Shown here: positions 17,065 through 25,770 of the stretch, piece by piece
Layout of the letters: each line of letters starts with the position of its first letter
How positions within the stretch are numbered: position 1 is the stretch's first letter
From: an uncultured Lachnospiraceae bacterium
GTDB lineage: Bacteria; Bacillota; Clostridia; Lachnospirales; Lachnospiraceae
Length of the DNA stretch: 64,000 nt
Reading direction: 5' to 3'
Assembly (NCBI GenBank): GCA_910577105.1
Contig: CAJTMB010000004.1
Location: 62,001 to 126,000, forward strand
Notes under the pieces: generated by a model
Seen by the model: the letters and a program-made list of their open reading frames with translations, nothing else
What the model was told of the DNA's origin: nothing
Database searches by the model: none
Position numbers and translations under genes: made by a program

Positions 17065-18528
17065 ATGTCAAGATTAAATCAGCAGAAGGCGCCTGTTTTT
17101 GAGGCGTTGCAAAAATTCGGAAAAAACAGAATCGTGCCTTTTGATGTACCGGGACATAAGAGGGGACGGGGGAACCCGGAATTGGTAGGGCTTTTGGGTC
17201 AGCAGTGTGTAGGACTTGATGTGAATTCCCAGAAATGTCTGGATAATCTGTGCCATCCGGTTTCCGTCATCAGAGAAGCGGAAGAACTTGCAGCGGACGC
17301 TTTTGGAGCCAAATATGCATTTTTGATGGTGGGAGGAACGACTTCTTCCGTACAGAGCATGGTTCTGAGCGCCTGTAAGCAGGGCGATAAAATAATTTTA
17401 CCGCGCAATGTGCATAAAAGTGTTATCAATGCGCTGGTGTTAAACGGAGCCATTCCGGTTTATGTGAATCCCGACATGGATGAAAAGCTGGGAATTGCAC
17501 TTGGCATGAAAGTAGGACAAGTGGAGGCGGCGATACGGGAAAATCCCGATGCAGTAGCCATTTTAGTGAACAATCCTACTTATTACGGCATCTGCTCTGA
17601 TATGCAAAGCATTGTAAAGCTGGCGCATCAGTATGGGATGCTGGTGCTTGCGGATGAGGCTCATGGAACGCATTTTTACTTTGGGGAAAACATGCCGGTT
17701 TCCGCTATGGCGGCAGGTGCAGATATGGCGGCAGTCAGCATGCACAAATCCGGAGGCAGCCTTACCCAGAGTTCTTTTCTTCTGGTTGGAGGGAAAACCG
17801 TAAATCCCGGCTATGTCAGGCAGATTATCAATCTGACCCAGACCACAAGCGGCTCATACCTGCTTCTGGCAAGTCTTGATATCTCCAGAAAAAATCTTGC
17901 ATTGGGAGGGCGGGAAGCGTTTGCAAGAGTCACTGCACTGGCAGAATATGCCAGAAAAGAAATTAATGCCATTGGCGGCTATTATGCCTATTCGGCGGAA
18001 ATGATAAACGGTGACAGTATTTTTGATTTTGACAGGACAAAACTGACGGTCAACACACTTGGGCTGGGACTTGCCGGCATAGAAGTTTATGATATTTTGC
18101 GTGATGAGTATGATATTCAGGTGGAACTGGGAGATATTGCAAATATACTGGCCTATATTTCCATTGGTGACAGGGAACGGGAAGTGGAACGTCTGGTAAG
18201 CGCCCTTATGGAAATTCACAGAAAGTATAAAAAGGACGGAAGCGGTATGTTTACACAGGAATACATTGAGCCAAAAGTGGCGGTTTCCCCCCAGCGGGCA
18301 TTTTATGCACCGAAAGAATCCCTGCCGCTTCATAAGACGGAAGGGCGCGTTTGCAGTGAGTTTGTGATGTGCTATCCGCCGGGGATTCCGATTCTTGCGC
18401 CCGGTGAACAGATTACAAAAAATATACTGGATTATATCTCTTATGCGAAGGAAAAGGGCTGCTCCATGACGGGACCGGAGGACACAGCCATAGAGAAACT
18501 CAATGTATTAAAAGAAGTATGGTTTTGA
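17065..18528 (+). CDS. speA: Orn/Lys/Arg decarboxylase, probable arginine decarboxylase
   Basis: A 487-residue PLP-dependent decarboxylase with the aspartate-aminotransferase fold, the short type of Bacillus SpeA. The signature VPGHKRGRG is near residue 28, the cofactor-binding Asp197 is in LADEAHGTH, and the Schiff-base Lys228 is in SMHKSGGSLTQSS. The sequence alone does not separate arginine from lysine or ornithine. The downstream aguA and aguB, which consume agmatine, make arginine the probable substrate. The next gene follows only after a 160-base structured gap. Confidence 0.88.
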   Translation: MSRLNQQKAPVFEALQKFGKNRIVPFDVPGHKRGRGNPELVGLLGQQCVGLDVNSQKCLDNLCHPVSVIREAEELAADAFGAKYAFLMVGGTTSSVQSMVLSACKQGDKIILPRNVHKSVINALVLNGAIPVYVNPDMDEKLGIALGMKVGQVEAAIRENPDAVAILVNNPTYYGICSDMQSIVKLAHQYGMLVLADEAHGTHFYFGENMPVSAMAAGADMAAVSMHKSGGSLTQSSFLLVGGKTVNPGYVRQIINLTQTTSGSYLLLASLDISRKNLALGGREAFARVTALAEYARKEINAIGGYYAYSAEMINGDSIFDFDRTKLTVNTLGLGLAGIEVYDILRDEYDIQVELGDIANILAYISIGDREREVERLVSALMEIHRKYKKDGSGMFTQEYIEPKVAVSPQRAFYAPKESLPLHKTEGRVCSEFVMCYPPGIPILAPGEQITKNILDYISYAKEKGCSMTGPEDTAIEKLNVLKEVWF

Positions 18529-18538
18529 GGGGTAACAG

Positions 18539-18664
18539 TTTGGCTATACGGCATCGCGAAGCCAAAATTGCATTTTATGCAATTTTACGAGACTTATGGG
18601 CGCCAAAATGAGTTGAAAACTCATTTTGTGTGCATAAATGTTATAGTTTAGCCGAAGGCTGAAC
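18539..18664 (+). other. Array of four hairpins between speA and speE
   Basis: Four consecutive stem-loops occupy most of the 160-base gap. They are TTTGGCT/AGCCAAA (18539-18566), AAAATTGCAT/ATGCAATTTT with a 3-base loop (18564-18586), CAAAATGAGTT/AACTCATTTTG with a GAA loop (18604-18628), and GTTTAGCC/GGCTGAAC with a GAA loop and one G-U (18646-18664). None has a terminator-like T tract. The first two share three bases, so they could be alternatives. The speE ribosome site follows at once. Confidence 0.75.
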
Positions 18665-18688
18665 CGTAACTTTGAAGGAGGAAGCATC

Positions 18689-19543
18689 ATGGAATTATGG
18701 TTTTCGGAAGCGCACACGCCAAATGTAAAACTGTCCATCAAGGTGGATAAGCAGCTTTACAGCGGGCAAAGTGATTTTCAGCGCATTGATGTCTTTGAAT
18801 CAAAAGAGTTTGGCCGTTTTCTGACTCTTGACGGTTATATGATGCTGACGGAGAAGGATGAATTTATTTATCATGAAATGATTACTCATGTTCCGATGGC
18901 GGTACATCCGTCCGCAAAGAAAATACTGGTCATCGGCGCAGGGGATGGCGGGGTTATCCGGGAGCTGACCAGATATGCCGGTGTGGAATGCATAGATATG
19001 GTAGAGATAGACTCCCTTGTGGTGGATGTCTGTAAAAAGTACCTGCCTAAGACGGCATGCCGGTTTGACGATGAAAGAGTGCATCTTTATTTTGAGGACG
19101 GGCTTCGCTTTGTCCGTTCCAAAAAGCAGGAGTATGATGTCATTATTGTGGATTCTACTGACCCGTTCGGACCGGGAGAAGGACTTTTTACAAAAGAGTT
19201 TTACGGTAATTGCTATAAGGCCTTAAAAGAGGATGGTATCATGGTGAATCAGCATGAAAGCCCTTTTTATGAGTCGGATGCGGAAGCCTGTCTGCGGGCC
19301 CACAAACGAATCGTGGAAAGTTTCCCTATCAGCAGGGTTTATCAGGCGCATATTCCTACATACCCTTCCGGACACTGGCTGTTTGGCTTTGCCTCCAAAA
19401 AATACCATCCTGTACATGATTTTGACGGGGTTGCATGGAAGATGCTGGGACTTCAGACAAAGTATTACACGCCAAAGCTGCATGCAGGCGCATTTTCACT
19501 TCCGGCGTATGTGGAAAATCTGCTTCGCCAGGCAGAAATGTGA
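18689..19543 (+). CDS. speE: Spermidine synthase
   Basis: A 284-residue aminopropyltransferase that makes spermidine from putrescine and decarboxylated SAM. The nucleotide-binding loop VIGAGDGGVIREL, the acidic VEIDSLV and the catalytic DSTDPFGPGEGLF region are intact, and the length is typical. The GAAGGAGG site precedes ATG 18689. The stop codon lies inside the 5' arm of a hairpin that reaches into the next gap. Confidence 0.95.
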   Translation: MELWFSEAHTPNVKLSIKVDKQLYSGQSDFQRIDVFESKEFGRFLTLDGYMMLTEKDEFIYHEMITHVPMAVHPSAKKILVIGAGDGGVIRELTRYAGVECIDMVEIDSLVVDVCKKYLPKTACRFDDERVHLYFEDGLRFVRSKKQEYDVIIVDSTDPFGPGEGLFTKEFYGNCYKALKEDGIMVNQHESPFYESDAEACLRAHKRIVESFPISRVYQAHIPTYPSGHWLFGFASKKYHPVHDFDGVAWKMLGLQTKYYTPKLHAGAFSLPAYVENLLRQAEM

Positions 19544-19603
19544 GAAGAACTTCAAACATTCATGCCAAAGGGTATTTTGTGAAGAAGTTTTATGTCTCAC
19601 ATT
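19537..19603 (+). other. Hairpin between speE and the dehydrogenase gene
   Basis: AATGTGAGA (19537-19545), which overlaps the speE stop, pairs with TCTCACATT (19595-19603). An inner CTTC/GAAG pairing tightens the stem. The loop is about 35 bases and no T tract follows. Confidence 0.5.
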
Positions 19604-19652
19604 GGAGAATGCATCGAATTAAAAATATTAAGAAAGAGAGAAGAGGAAAAGC

Positions 19653-20915
19653 ATGGGAAAGATTTTAGTGATTGGTTGCGGCGGGGTGGCTTCGGTTGCC
19701 ATTCAGAAATGTGCACAAAATGCAGGAGTTTTTGATGAAATCTGCATAGCCAGCCGTACAGTGGAAAAATGTGACGCCTTAAAGGTGAAATTGGAGGAAA
19801 AGGGAACAAAAGCAAAAATTACCACCGAAAAGGTGGATGCGGACAATACCGAAGAGCTGATTGTCTTAATAAAAAAGGTGAACCCTAAGGTAGTTTTGAA
19901 CCTTGCGCTGCCTTACCAGGACCTGACAATTATGGATGCGTGTCTTGCCTGCGGTGTGGATTATGTGGATACTGCAAACTACGAAGCGGAGGATACAGAG
20001 GACCCCAAATGGCGTGCGATTTATGAGGAGAGATGTAAAAAAGAAGGATTTACTGCATATTTTGATTATTCATGGCAGTGGAAGTACCGGGATAGCTATA
20101 AAAATGCAGGATTGACTGCAATTTTGGGCAGCGGCTTTGACCCGGGTGTTACAAGTGTTTTTTCGGCATATGCCCTGAAGCACTATTTTGATGAGATTCA
20201 TTATATTGATATTCTTGACTGTAACGGAGGTGACCACGGTTATCCCTTCGCAACCAACTTTAACCCCGAAATTAATCTGCGTGAAGTATCTGCCAACGGT
20301 TCTTATTGGGAAAACGGAAAATGGGTGGAAACCAAACCCATGGAAATCAAACGCGAGTACCATTTTGCCGGAGTGGGAAAAAAGGATATGTACCTTTTAC
20401 ACCATGAAGAAATCGAGTCTTTGGCACAAAATATACCCGGCGTGAAGCGCATCCGCTTCTTTATGACGTTCGGGGAAAGCTATCTCACCCATATGAAATG
20501 TCTGGAAAATGTGGGGATGTTGTCCACGGCTCCTATTGTGTATGAAGGCAGGGAGATTGTGCCGATTCAGTTTTTAAAGGCGCTGCTGCCGGACCCGGCT
20601 TCTTTAGGCCCCCGTACAGTGGGTAAAACCAATATAGGCTGCATTTTCACGGGTATAAAGGACGGCAAGGAAAAATCCGTATACATTTACAATGTATGCG
20701 ACCATCAGGAATGCTTTAAGGAAGTGGAGTCTCAGGCCATTTCTTATACCACGGGTGTTCCTGCCATGATAGGCGCCATGATGGTAATGGAAGGTATCTG
20801 GAAAAAGCCGGGCGTCTTTAATGTAGAAGAGTTTGACCCGGACCCGTTCATGGAAGCGTTAAACAAATGGGGACTTCCCTGGGAAGTGGAAGAAAACCCG
20901 GTTTTGGTAGATTAA
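19653..20915 (+). CDS. Carboxy(nor)spermidine dehydrogenase (saccharopine dehydrogenase family)
   Basis: A 420-residue enzyme of the saccharopine dehydrogenase fold. The Rossmann start VIGCGGVASVAIQKCA is at residues 5-20, and GSGFDPGVTSVF lies in the middle. Next to nspC, this family member is the dehydrogenase that condenses putrescine (or diaminopropane) with aspartate semialdehyde, using NADPH, to give carboxyspermidine (or carboxynorspermidine). This identification rests on the pairing with the following decarboxylase gene and the polyamine context. A lysine-pathway role is unlikely here. Confidence 0.88.
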   Translation: MGKILVIGCGGVASVAIQKCAQNAGVFDEICIASRTVEKCDALKVKLEEKGTKAKITTEKVDADNTEELIVLIKKVNPKVVLNLALPYQDLTIMDACLACGVDYVDTANYEAEDTEDPKWRAIYEERCKKEGFTAYFDYSWQWKYRDSYKNAGLTAILGSGFDPGVTSVFSAYALKHYFDEIHYIDILDCNGGDHGYPFATNFNPEINLREVSANGSYWENGKWVETKPMEIKREYHFAGVGKKDMYLLHHEEIESLAQNIPGVKRIRFFMTFGESYLTHMKCLENVGMLSTAPIVYEGREIVPIQFLKALLPDPASLGPRTVGKTNIGCIFTGIKDGKEKSVYIYNVCDHQECFKEVESQAISYTTGVPAMIGAMMVMEGIWKKPGVFNVEEFDPDPFMEALNKWGLPWEVEENPVLVD

Positions 20916-20920
20916 TCGGA

Positions 20921-21001
20921 TTTGGGTGGGGCAAGTCCGTTTGTAAATTTCTTTTATACTGTTTGCCTTATGGAAGTTACAGAGGAATTTTCCCATCCAA
21001 A
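20921..21001 (+). other. Hairpin between dehydrogenase gene and nspC
   Basis: TTTGGGTGGG (20921-20930) pairs with CCCATCCAAA (20992-21001), 10 bp with one G-U, around a 61-base loop. It ends about 30 bases before the nspC start. Confidence 0.45.
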
Positions 21002-21029
21002 ATTTTTTGAAAGAAGAAGGAGGGCGCGC

Positions 21030-22205
21030 ATGGAGTGGAAGGATTTGCCGACGCCTTGTTATGTGGTGGATGAAGCCCTAATGGAAAAGAATCTGGAAAT
21101 ATTAAAGGGTGTCATGGACAGGACAAAGGCAAAAATTTTGCTGGCACAGAAGGCCTTTTCCATGTTTGAGCTGTATCCGTTGATTGGGAGATATCTGACA
21201 GGCACCACCGCAAGCGGTCTTTATGAGGCAAGGCTGGGGTATGAGGAGATGGTTCTTCCGCTAAACAGACAGGGAAAGCAATGTGAAAACCATGTATATG
21301 CCCCTGCGTTCCGGGAAGATGAAATGAACGAGATATTAAAATACAGCGACCACATTGTGTTTAATTCCATAAAACAGGCGGAAAAGTATGCAAAAAAAGC
21401 AAAGGCATTGGGGAAAGAGGTGGGACTTCGCATCAACCCCGAATGTTCGACACAGGAGGGACATGCCATTTACGACCCCTGTGCCCCCATATCCCGGCTT
21501 GGCGTAACACAGGAATCATTTCTTGAAAAATGCAGCAGAGATGGAGAGGAGTGGCTGGGGCAGATAGATGGATTGCATTTCCATACGCTCTGTGAGCAGG
21601 ATGCGGATGATTTGGAAAAAACACTTTCGGAGGTGGAAGAAAAATTCGGCCGTTTTTTCACTAAATTGAAATGGCTTAATTTCGGGGGCGGGCATCATAT
21701 CACGAAACCCGGTTACGATATGGAAACACTGGAAAAATGCATTAAGGGTATACAGGAAAAGTATGGACTCTCGGTATATCTAGAGCCGGGGGAGGCCGTT
21801 GCATTAAATGCCGGATTTCTTGTCACCACGGTACTGGAAATTGTGCATAACGGCGGGGATATTGCCATATTGGATACTTCGGCAGCCTGTCATATGCCGG
21901 ATGTGCTGGAGATGCCTTACAGGCCGCCTCTTGCAGGCAGCGGTAATCCGGGCGAAAAAACGTGGAATTACCGTTTGGGAGGACCTACTTGTCTTGCGGG
22001 GGATATTATCGGGGAATATTCTTTTGATGTTCCCTTAAAAGAAGGTGACAAGCTGGTATTTGAAGACATGGCAATTTACTCCATGGTAAAAAACAATACC
22101 TTTAACGGAATGCCCCTGCCGGCTATTATTCTGAAAGAGAAAAACGGAAATTACCGCCTGATTAAAAAGTTTGGATATGCGGACTTTAAAAACAGGTTAT
22201 CTTAA
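21030..22205 (+). CDS. nspC: Carboxynorspermidine/carboxyspermidine decarboxylase
   Basis: A 391-residue PLP-dependent decarboxylase of the alanine-racemase fold (NspC type). It removes the carboxyl group from the product of the preceding dehydrogenase to give spermidine (or norspermidine). LPTPCYVVDEALMEKNL at the start, LLAQKAFS with the PLP lysine, LRINPE, LNFGGGHHIT and YLEPGEAV match the family. The start at 21030 has AAGGAGGG upstream; an upstream in-frame ATG at 20922 would translate the intercistronic hairpin. Confidence 0.92.
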   Translation: MEWKDLPTPCYVVDEALMEKNLEILKGVMDRTKAKILLAQKAFSMFELYPLIGRYLTGTTASGLYEARLGYEEMVLPLNRQGKQCENHVYAPAFREDEMNEILKYSDHIVFNSIKQAEKYAKKAKALGKEVGLRINPECSTQEGHAIYDPCAPISRLGVTQESFLEKCSRDGEEWLGQIDGLHFHTLCEQDADDLEKTLSEVEEKFGRFFTKLKWLNFGGGHHITKPGYDMETLEKCIKGIQEKYGLSVYLEPGEAVALNAGFLVTTVLEIVHNGGDIAILDTSAACHMPDVLEMPYRPPLAGSGNPGEKTWNYRLGGPTCLAGDIIGEYSFDVPLKEGDKLVFEDMAIYSMVKNNTFNGMPLPAIILKEKNGNYRLIKKFGYADFKNRLS

Positions 22206-22223
22206 AAACGGAAGGAACTTACT

Positions 22224-23822
22224 ATGTATGAATGCCCGAATTGTGCCGATAACCTGCAATTTGACATTGCCTGTCAGCAGTTATTGTGCCGCCATTGCAA
22301 TACCATGGTGGACCCGTACAGTTTTAATAAGGAAAAAGATGCGGAGGAAACCACGGAGTATCATGTCACGGTCTTTACTTGTCGCCAATGCGGTGGGAAA
22401 ATTCTAAGCGAAGATACGACAGCGGCAACTTTTTGCAGTTTTTGCGGAACAGCGGCCATACTGGACAGCCGTATCAGAAAAGAAAAGCGTCCTGAAAGAA
22501 TCATTCCTTTTACAAGGACAAAAGAGGATTGTAAAAAAGCATATGTAAAAATGATGCGTCGGGCCATTTTTGCGCCAAGGGAATTGAAGAAGGCAGAGCA
22601 TATAGAAAAATTCAGGGGAATTTACATGCCATATTGGATTTATTCCTTTGAAAACAAAGGAGAAATTTCTTTTAGCGGAAGCAGAAGCCACCGGAGAGGT
22701 GATTACCTGCATACAAAACATTATACCCTGAAAAGCTATGTGGACGCTTCCTATCAGGGGATTTCCTATGATGCCTCTGCAGCTTTTTCCGATACCCTGA
22801 GCAGCGCCATTGCGCCTTTTGACCTGACACAGGAAAAACCGTTTACACCGTCTTTTCTGAGCGGATTTTATGCGGATACCGGTGATGTGGATAGATGGGT
22901 TTACCAGAATGAAGCACAGGATATGGTGCTGGATGATGGTTTTCGTTATATGTCCAAAAATATTGTATGCAAGTGGTATCATGTTGACGACAAAAATGAG
23001 TATTCTCTGAAAAATGCCCTTCGCCCCGGATGTACCAATCAAGATTTGGTTATGCTTCCGGTATGGTTTCTTTCTTACCGGAACAAGGACAGGGTAGCCT
23101 ATGCGGTGGTAAACGGGCAGACCGGAAAAGCAGCGGCAGATTTGCCGGTGGACAGGAAAAAATACATAATAGGTTCTCTGATACTTGCTTTGCCGTTATT
23201 TTTTCTATTAAATATTTTCTTTACAGTAAAACCCAATATACTGCTTTGGCTGTCTATTCTGCTTGCCCTTGTCTGCGGTGTGATTTCCGGTGTGCAGATG
23301 ACACATATCCGAAGGAAAGAATCCGGGGAAGATGACAAGGGACTTGTTTATAAAAGATGTAAAAATAAAGGTTGGATGTATTATTCGGATACAGGGCATA
23401 GGAAAAAGAGCACGGGAAGTTCGGTTGGAGGTATCTTTTTTACCATTTTTGCTACCATCCTGTCATGTATGGCTTTACAGCCGATATTCTTAATGGAACT
23501 GGTCCGTGGGGGCAGTGGACTGGTAACGGGAATGATTGCCCTGCTGCTTTTTGCGGGTATTATAATGCGGCCAAAGATACAAAAGATGGAGCTATCTTTA
23601 AAGGATATATTTTCATGTCTGGTAAAACCGGCAGCAGTCATTTTGCTTTCCCTGTTTATTCTGTTGATTCATCCGGTTTCCGACCTGTACTATTACGGTG
23701 GGGCAATTGCTGCGTTGTGCGCGGTAATCTGGAACCTGATGGATATTATAGGCAGATATAATGTGCTTACTACGCGTAAACTGCCGCAGTTTAACAGAAG
23801 AGGAGGTGATGACATTGCGTAA
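22224..23822 (+). CDS. Zinc-ribbon membrane protein within the polyamine operon
   Basis: A 532-residue protein of unrecognised family. The N-terminus has two zinc ribbons: CPNC...CRHC (residues 4-28) and CRQCGG...CSFCG (about 53-77). A soluble domain of about 250 residues follows, containing MPYWIYSFENKGEISFSGSR-like strands. The C-terminal 200 residues have two pairs of hydrophobic helices. It starts 18 bases after nspC and overlaps the next gene, so it is translated as part of the operon. A role in polyamine transport or sensing is only a guess from position. Confidence 0.75.
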   Translation: MYECPNCADNLQFDIACQQLLCRHCNTMVDPYSFNKEKDAEETTEYHVTVFTCRQCGGKILSEDTTAATFCSFCGTAAILDSRIRKEKRPERIIPFTRTKEDCKKAYVKMMRRAIFAPRELKKAEHIEKFRGIYMPYWIYSFENKGEISFSGSRSHRRGDYLHTKHYTLKSYVDASYQGISYDASAAFSDTLSSAIAPFDLTQEKPFTPSFLSGFYADTGDVDRWVYQNEAQDMVLDDGFRYMSKNIVCKWYHVDDKNEYSLKNALRPGCTNQDLVMLPVWFLSYRNKDRVAYAVVNGQTGKAAADLPVDRKKYIIGSLILALPLFFLLNIFFTVKPNILLWLSILLALVCGVISGVQMTHIRRKESGEDDKGLVYKRCKNKGWMYYSDTGHRKKSTGSSVGGIFFTIFATILSCMALQPIFLMELVRGGSGLVTGMIALLLFAGIIMRPKIQKMELSLKDIFSCLVKPAAVILLSLFILLIHPVSDLYYYGGAIAALCAVIWNLMDIIGRYNVLTTRKLPQFNRRGGDDIA

Positions 23823-24609
23823 GTTTTGTTTTCACCTGTTTGCTGCCATAAGTATTTTCGCGACTGTATTTTTGTGGAGCGGGGTAATCTGCCATGCAGA
23901 GTCGTCCTATGTGAACACGGAAACCGGATACAGGGCTGTGATGGAGGATGACGCATTCCTGCTTTCCGAAGAGGAAGAAAGGCAGCTGTTTGTCCTGCTT
24001 CAGGAAATTACTGCCTATGGCAATGCAGCATTTAAGACTATTGATAACAATTTCACAGATACGGAAAGATATGCAAGAAATTATTATCAGATTCAATTTG
24101 GCACGGATAGCGGCACTCTGTTTCTGATAGACATGGATAACCGTAATATCTGGATTCACAGTGACGGAGCTGTATACAAGGTCATTACCACTGCGTATGC
24201 AAATACCATTACGGACAATGTATACCGGTATGCTTCCGATGAAGACTATTTTGATTGTGCAAGCAAAGCGTTTGAACAGATGCTTTCTTTATTGAAGGGG
24301 CAAAAGATTGCACAACCCATGAAGTATATCAGCAATGGTCTGTTGGCGGCGATATTGGCGCTTTTATTAAATTTTGGCTTTGTCAGTTTCTTATCCCGGT
24401 TAAGAAAACCGGGGGAGAAGGAAATCATGGAAAATATTCCGAGACGGTTTTCCTACACCAAACCGACAGCAGTATTTACTCATAAAACACGCGATTACAG
24501 CCCTGTCAGTTCCGGAAGCGGAGGCGGAAGCAGCGGAGGGAGCAGCAGTAGCGGTTGGGGCGGAGGCGGCGGAAGCAGTAGCGGAGGCGGAGGCGGCCAT
24601 AGTTTTTAG
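23815..24609 (+). CDS. TPM-domain protein with Gly/Ser-rich tail
   Basis: A 264-residue exported membrane protein. It begins with a signal-like helix (about 1-27, ending VICHAES), followed by a TPM (DUF477-like) domain at about 30-165, a transmembrane helix near 180-200, and a Gly/Ser-rich C-terminus ending GGGGGHSF, as is common in this family. The start is taken as TTG at 23815 after AGGAGGTG; an ATG at 23809 sits directly on the ribosome site. It overlaps the end of the zinc-ribbon gene, suggesting translational coupling. Function in this operon is unknown. Confidence 0.75.
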   Translation: MRKFCFHLFAAISIFATVFLWSGVICHAESSYVNTETGYRAVMEDDAFLLSEEEERQLFVLLQEITAYGNAAFKTIDNNFTDTERYARNYYQIQFGTDSGTLFLIDMDNRNIWIHSDGAVYKVITTAYANTITDNVYRYASDEDYFDCASKAFEQMLSLLKGQKIAQPMKYISNGLLAAILALLLNFGFVSFLSRLRKPGEKEIMENIPRRFSYTKPTAVFTHKTRDYSPVSSGSGGGSSGGSSSSGWGGGGGSSSGGGGGHSF

Positions 24610-24635
24610 GTTTTGATGGAGAAAGGACAGATACA

Positions 24636-25733
24636 ATGAACATCATCAAAGATTCTACACCATATGCGGACGGGTTTCGTATGCCGGCGGAATTTGAGCC
24701 GCATACCGGATGTATCATGATTTTTCCGGAACGGGCGGATTCCTGGCAGTACGGGGGCTATGCGGCGAGAAAAGCTTTTGTGCAGGTGGCCTGCGCAATA
24801 GCCCAATCCGAAAAGGTAACTGTTCTGGCAAGTGATAAGCAGTATGAAAATGCAAGGGCTGTTCTGCCCTCCCATATCCGCGTGGCGGAGATGTCCTCCA
24901 ACGATGCGTGGGCAAGGGATTATGCGCCTACTTTTGTGGTCAACACGGAGGGTAAGATAAGGGGAATTGACTGGGGATTTAATGCGTGGGGCGGTCTTAC
25001 TGACGGTCTTTATTTTCCTTGGGATAAGGATAACCGGATGGCACGAAAAGTTTGTGATTTATATGATGTGGACGTGTATGATAAGCGGGATTTTATACTG
25101 GAAGGCGGCTCCATCCATACGGACGGCGAAGGCACGGTTATGGTGACGGAAAGCTGTCTTTTGAGCAAGGGAAGGAATCCGTCTTTGAGCCGGGAAGAAA
25201 TAGAAGGAACATTAAAAGATTTTCTGGGTGCAGAAAAAGTATTGTGGCTGCCGAGAGGCATTTATCTGGACGAAACCAATGAACATGTGGACAACATCTG
25301 TGCCTTCACGGCGCCGGGAGAGGTTGTGCTTTCATGGACGGAGGATAAGGAGGACGCGCAATATTCCCTGTCCCTTGCCTGTCTGGAGTATTTGTCAGGA
25401 CAAAAAGATGCCCGGGGGAGAAAACTGAAGGTTCATAAGCTTCCTTTGCCGAAGCCGGTCTGCATAAAGGAAGAGGAATGCGAAGGACTTGATTTATGTG
25501 ATGATGAACCCACCAGAAAGCCGGGGGACAGGCTGGCCGCTTCCTATGTCAATTTTTATATTGCCAATAAGGCTGTTGTCATGCCGGGTTTTGGAGAGGA
25601 TACGGATGAAGCTGCAAGAAAGATATTGCAGGGGCTTTTTCCAGACAGGGAAGTAGTACAGATTTATGCAAGGGATATTCTTATTGGAGGCGGAAATATC
25701 CATTGTATTACCCAGCAGATACCGGGAAGGTAA
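24636..25733 (+). CDS. aguA: Agmatine deiminase
   Basis: A 365-residue agmatine deiminase that converts agmatine to N-carbamoylputrescine. Family motifs are present in order: MPAEFEPH near the N-terminus, NDAWARDYAPTFV, LEGGSIHTDGEGT, DETNEHVDN, and the catalytic Cys357 in GGGNIHCITQQIP. It lies 26 bases after the TPM gene and 37 bases before aguB. Confidence 0.95.
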   Translation: MNIIKDSTPYADGFRMPAEFEPHTGCIMIFPERADSWQYGGYAARKAFVQVACAIAQSEKVTVLASDKQYENARAVLPSHIRVAEMSSNDAWARDYAPTFVVNTEGKIRGIDWGFNAWGGLTDGLYFPWDKDNRMARKVCDLYDVDVYDKRDFILEGGSIHTDGEGTVMVTESCLLSKGRNPSLSREEIEGTLKDFLGAEKVLWLPRGIYLDETNEHVDNICAFTAPGEVVLSWTEDKEDAQYSLSLACLEYLSGQKDARGRKLKVHKLPLPKPVCIKEEECEGLDLCDDEPTRKPGDRLAASYVNFYIANKAVVMPGFGEDTDEAARKILQGLFPDREVVQIYARDILIGGGNIHCITQQIPGR

Positions 25734-25770
25734 GAATCATGCGCAAAATGCAGTTCGGAATGGAGGAAAA

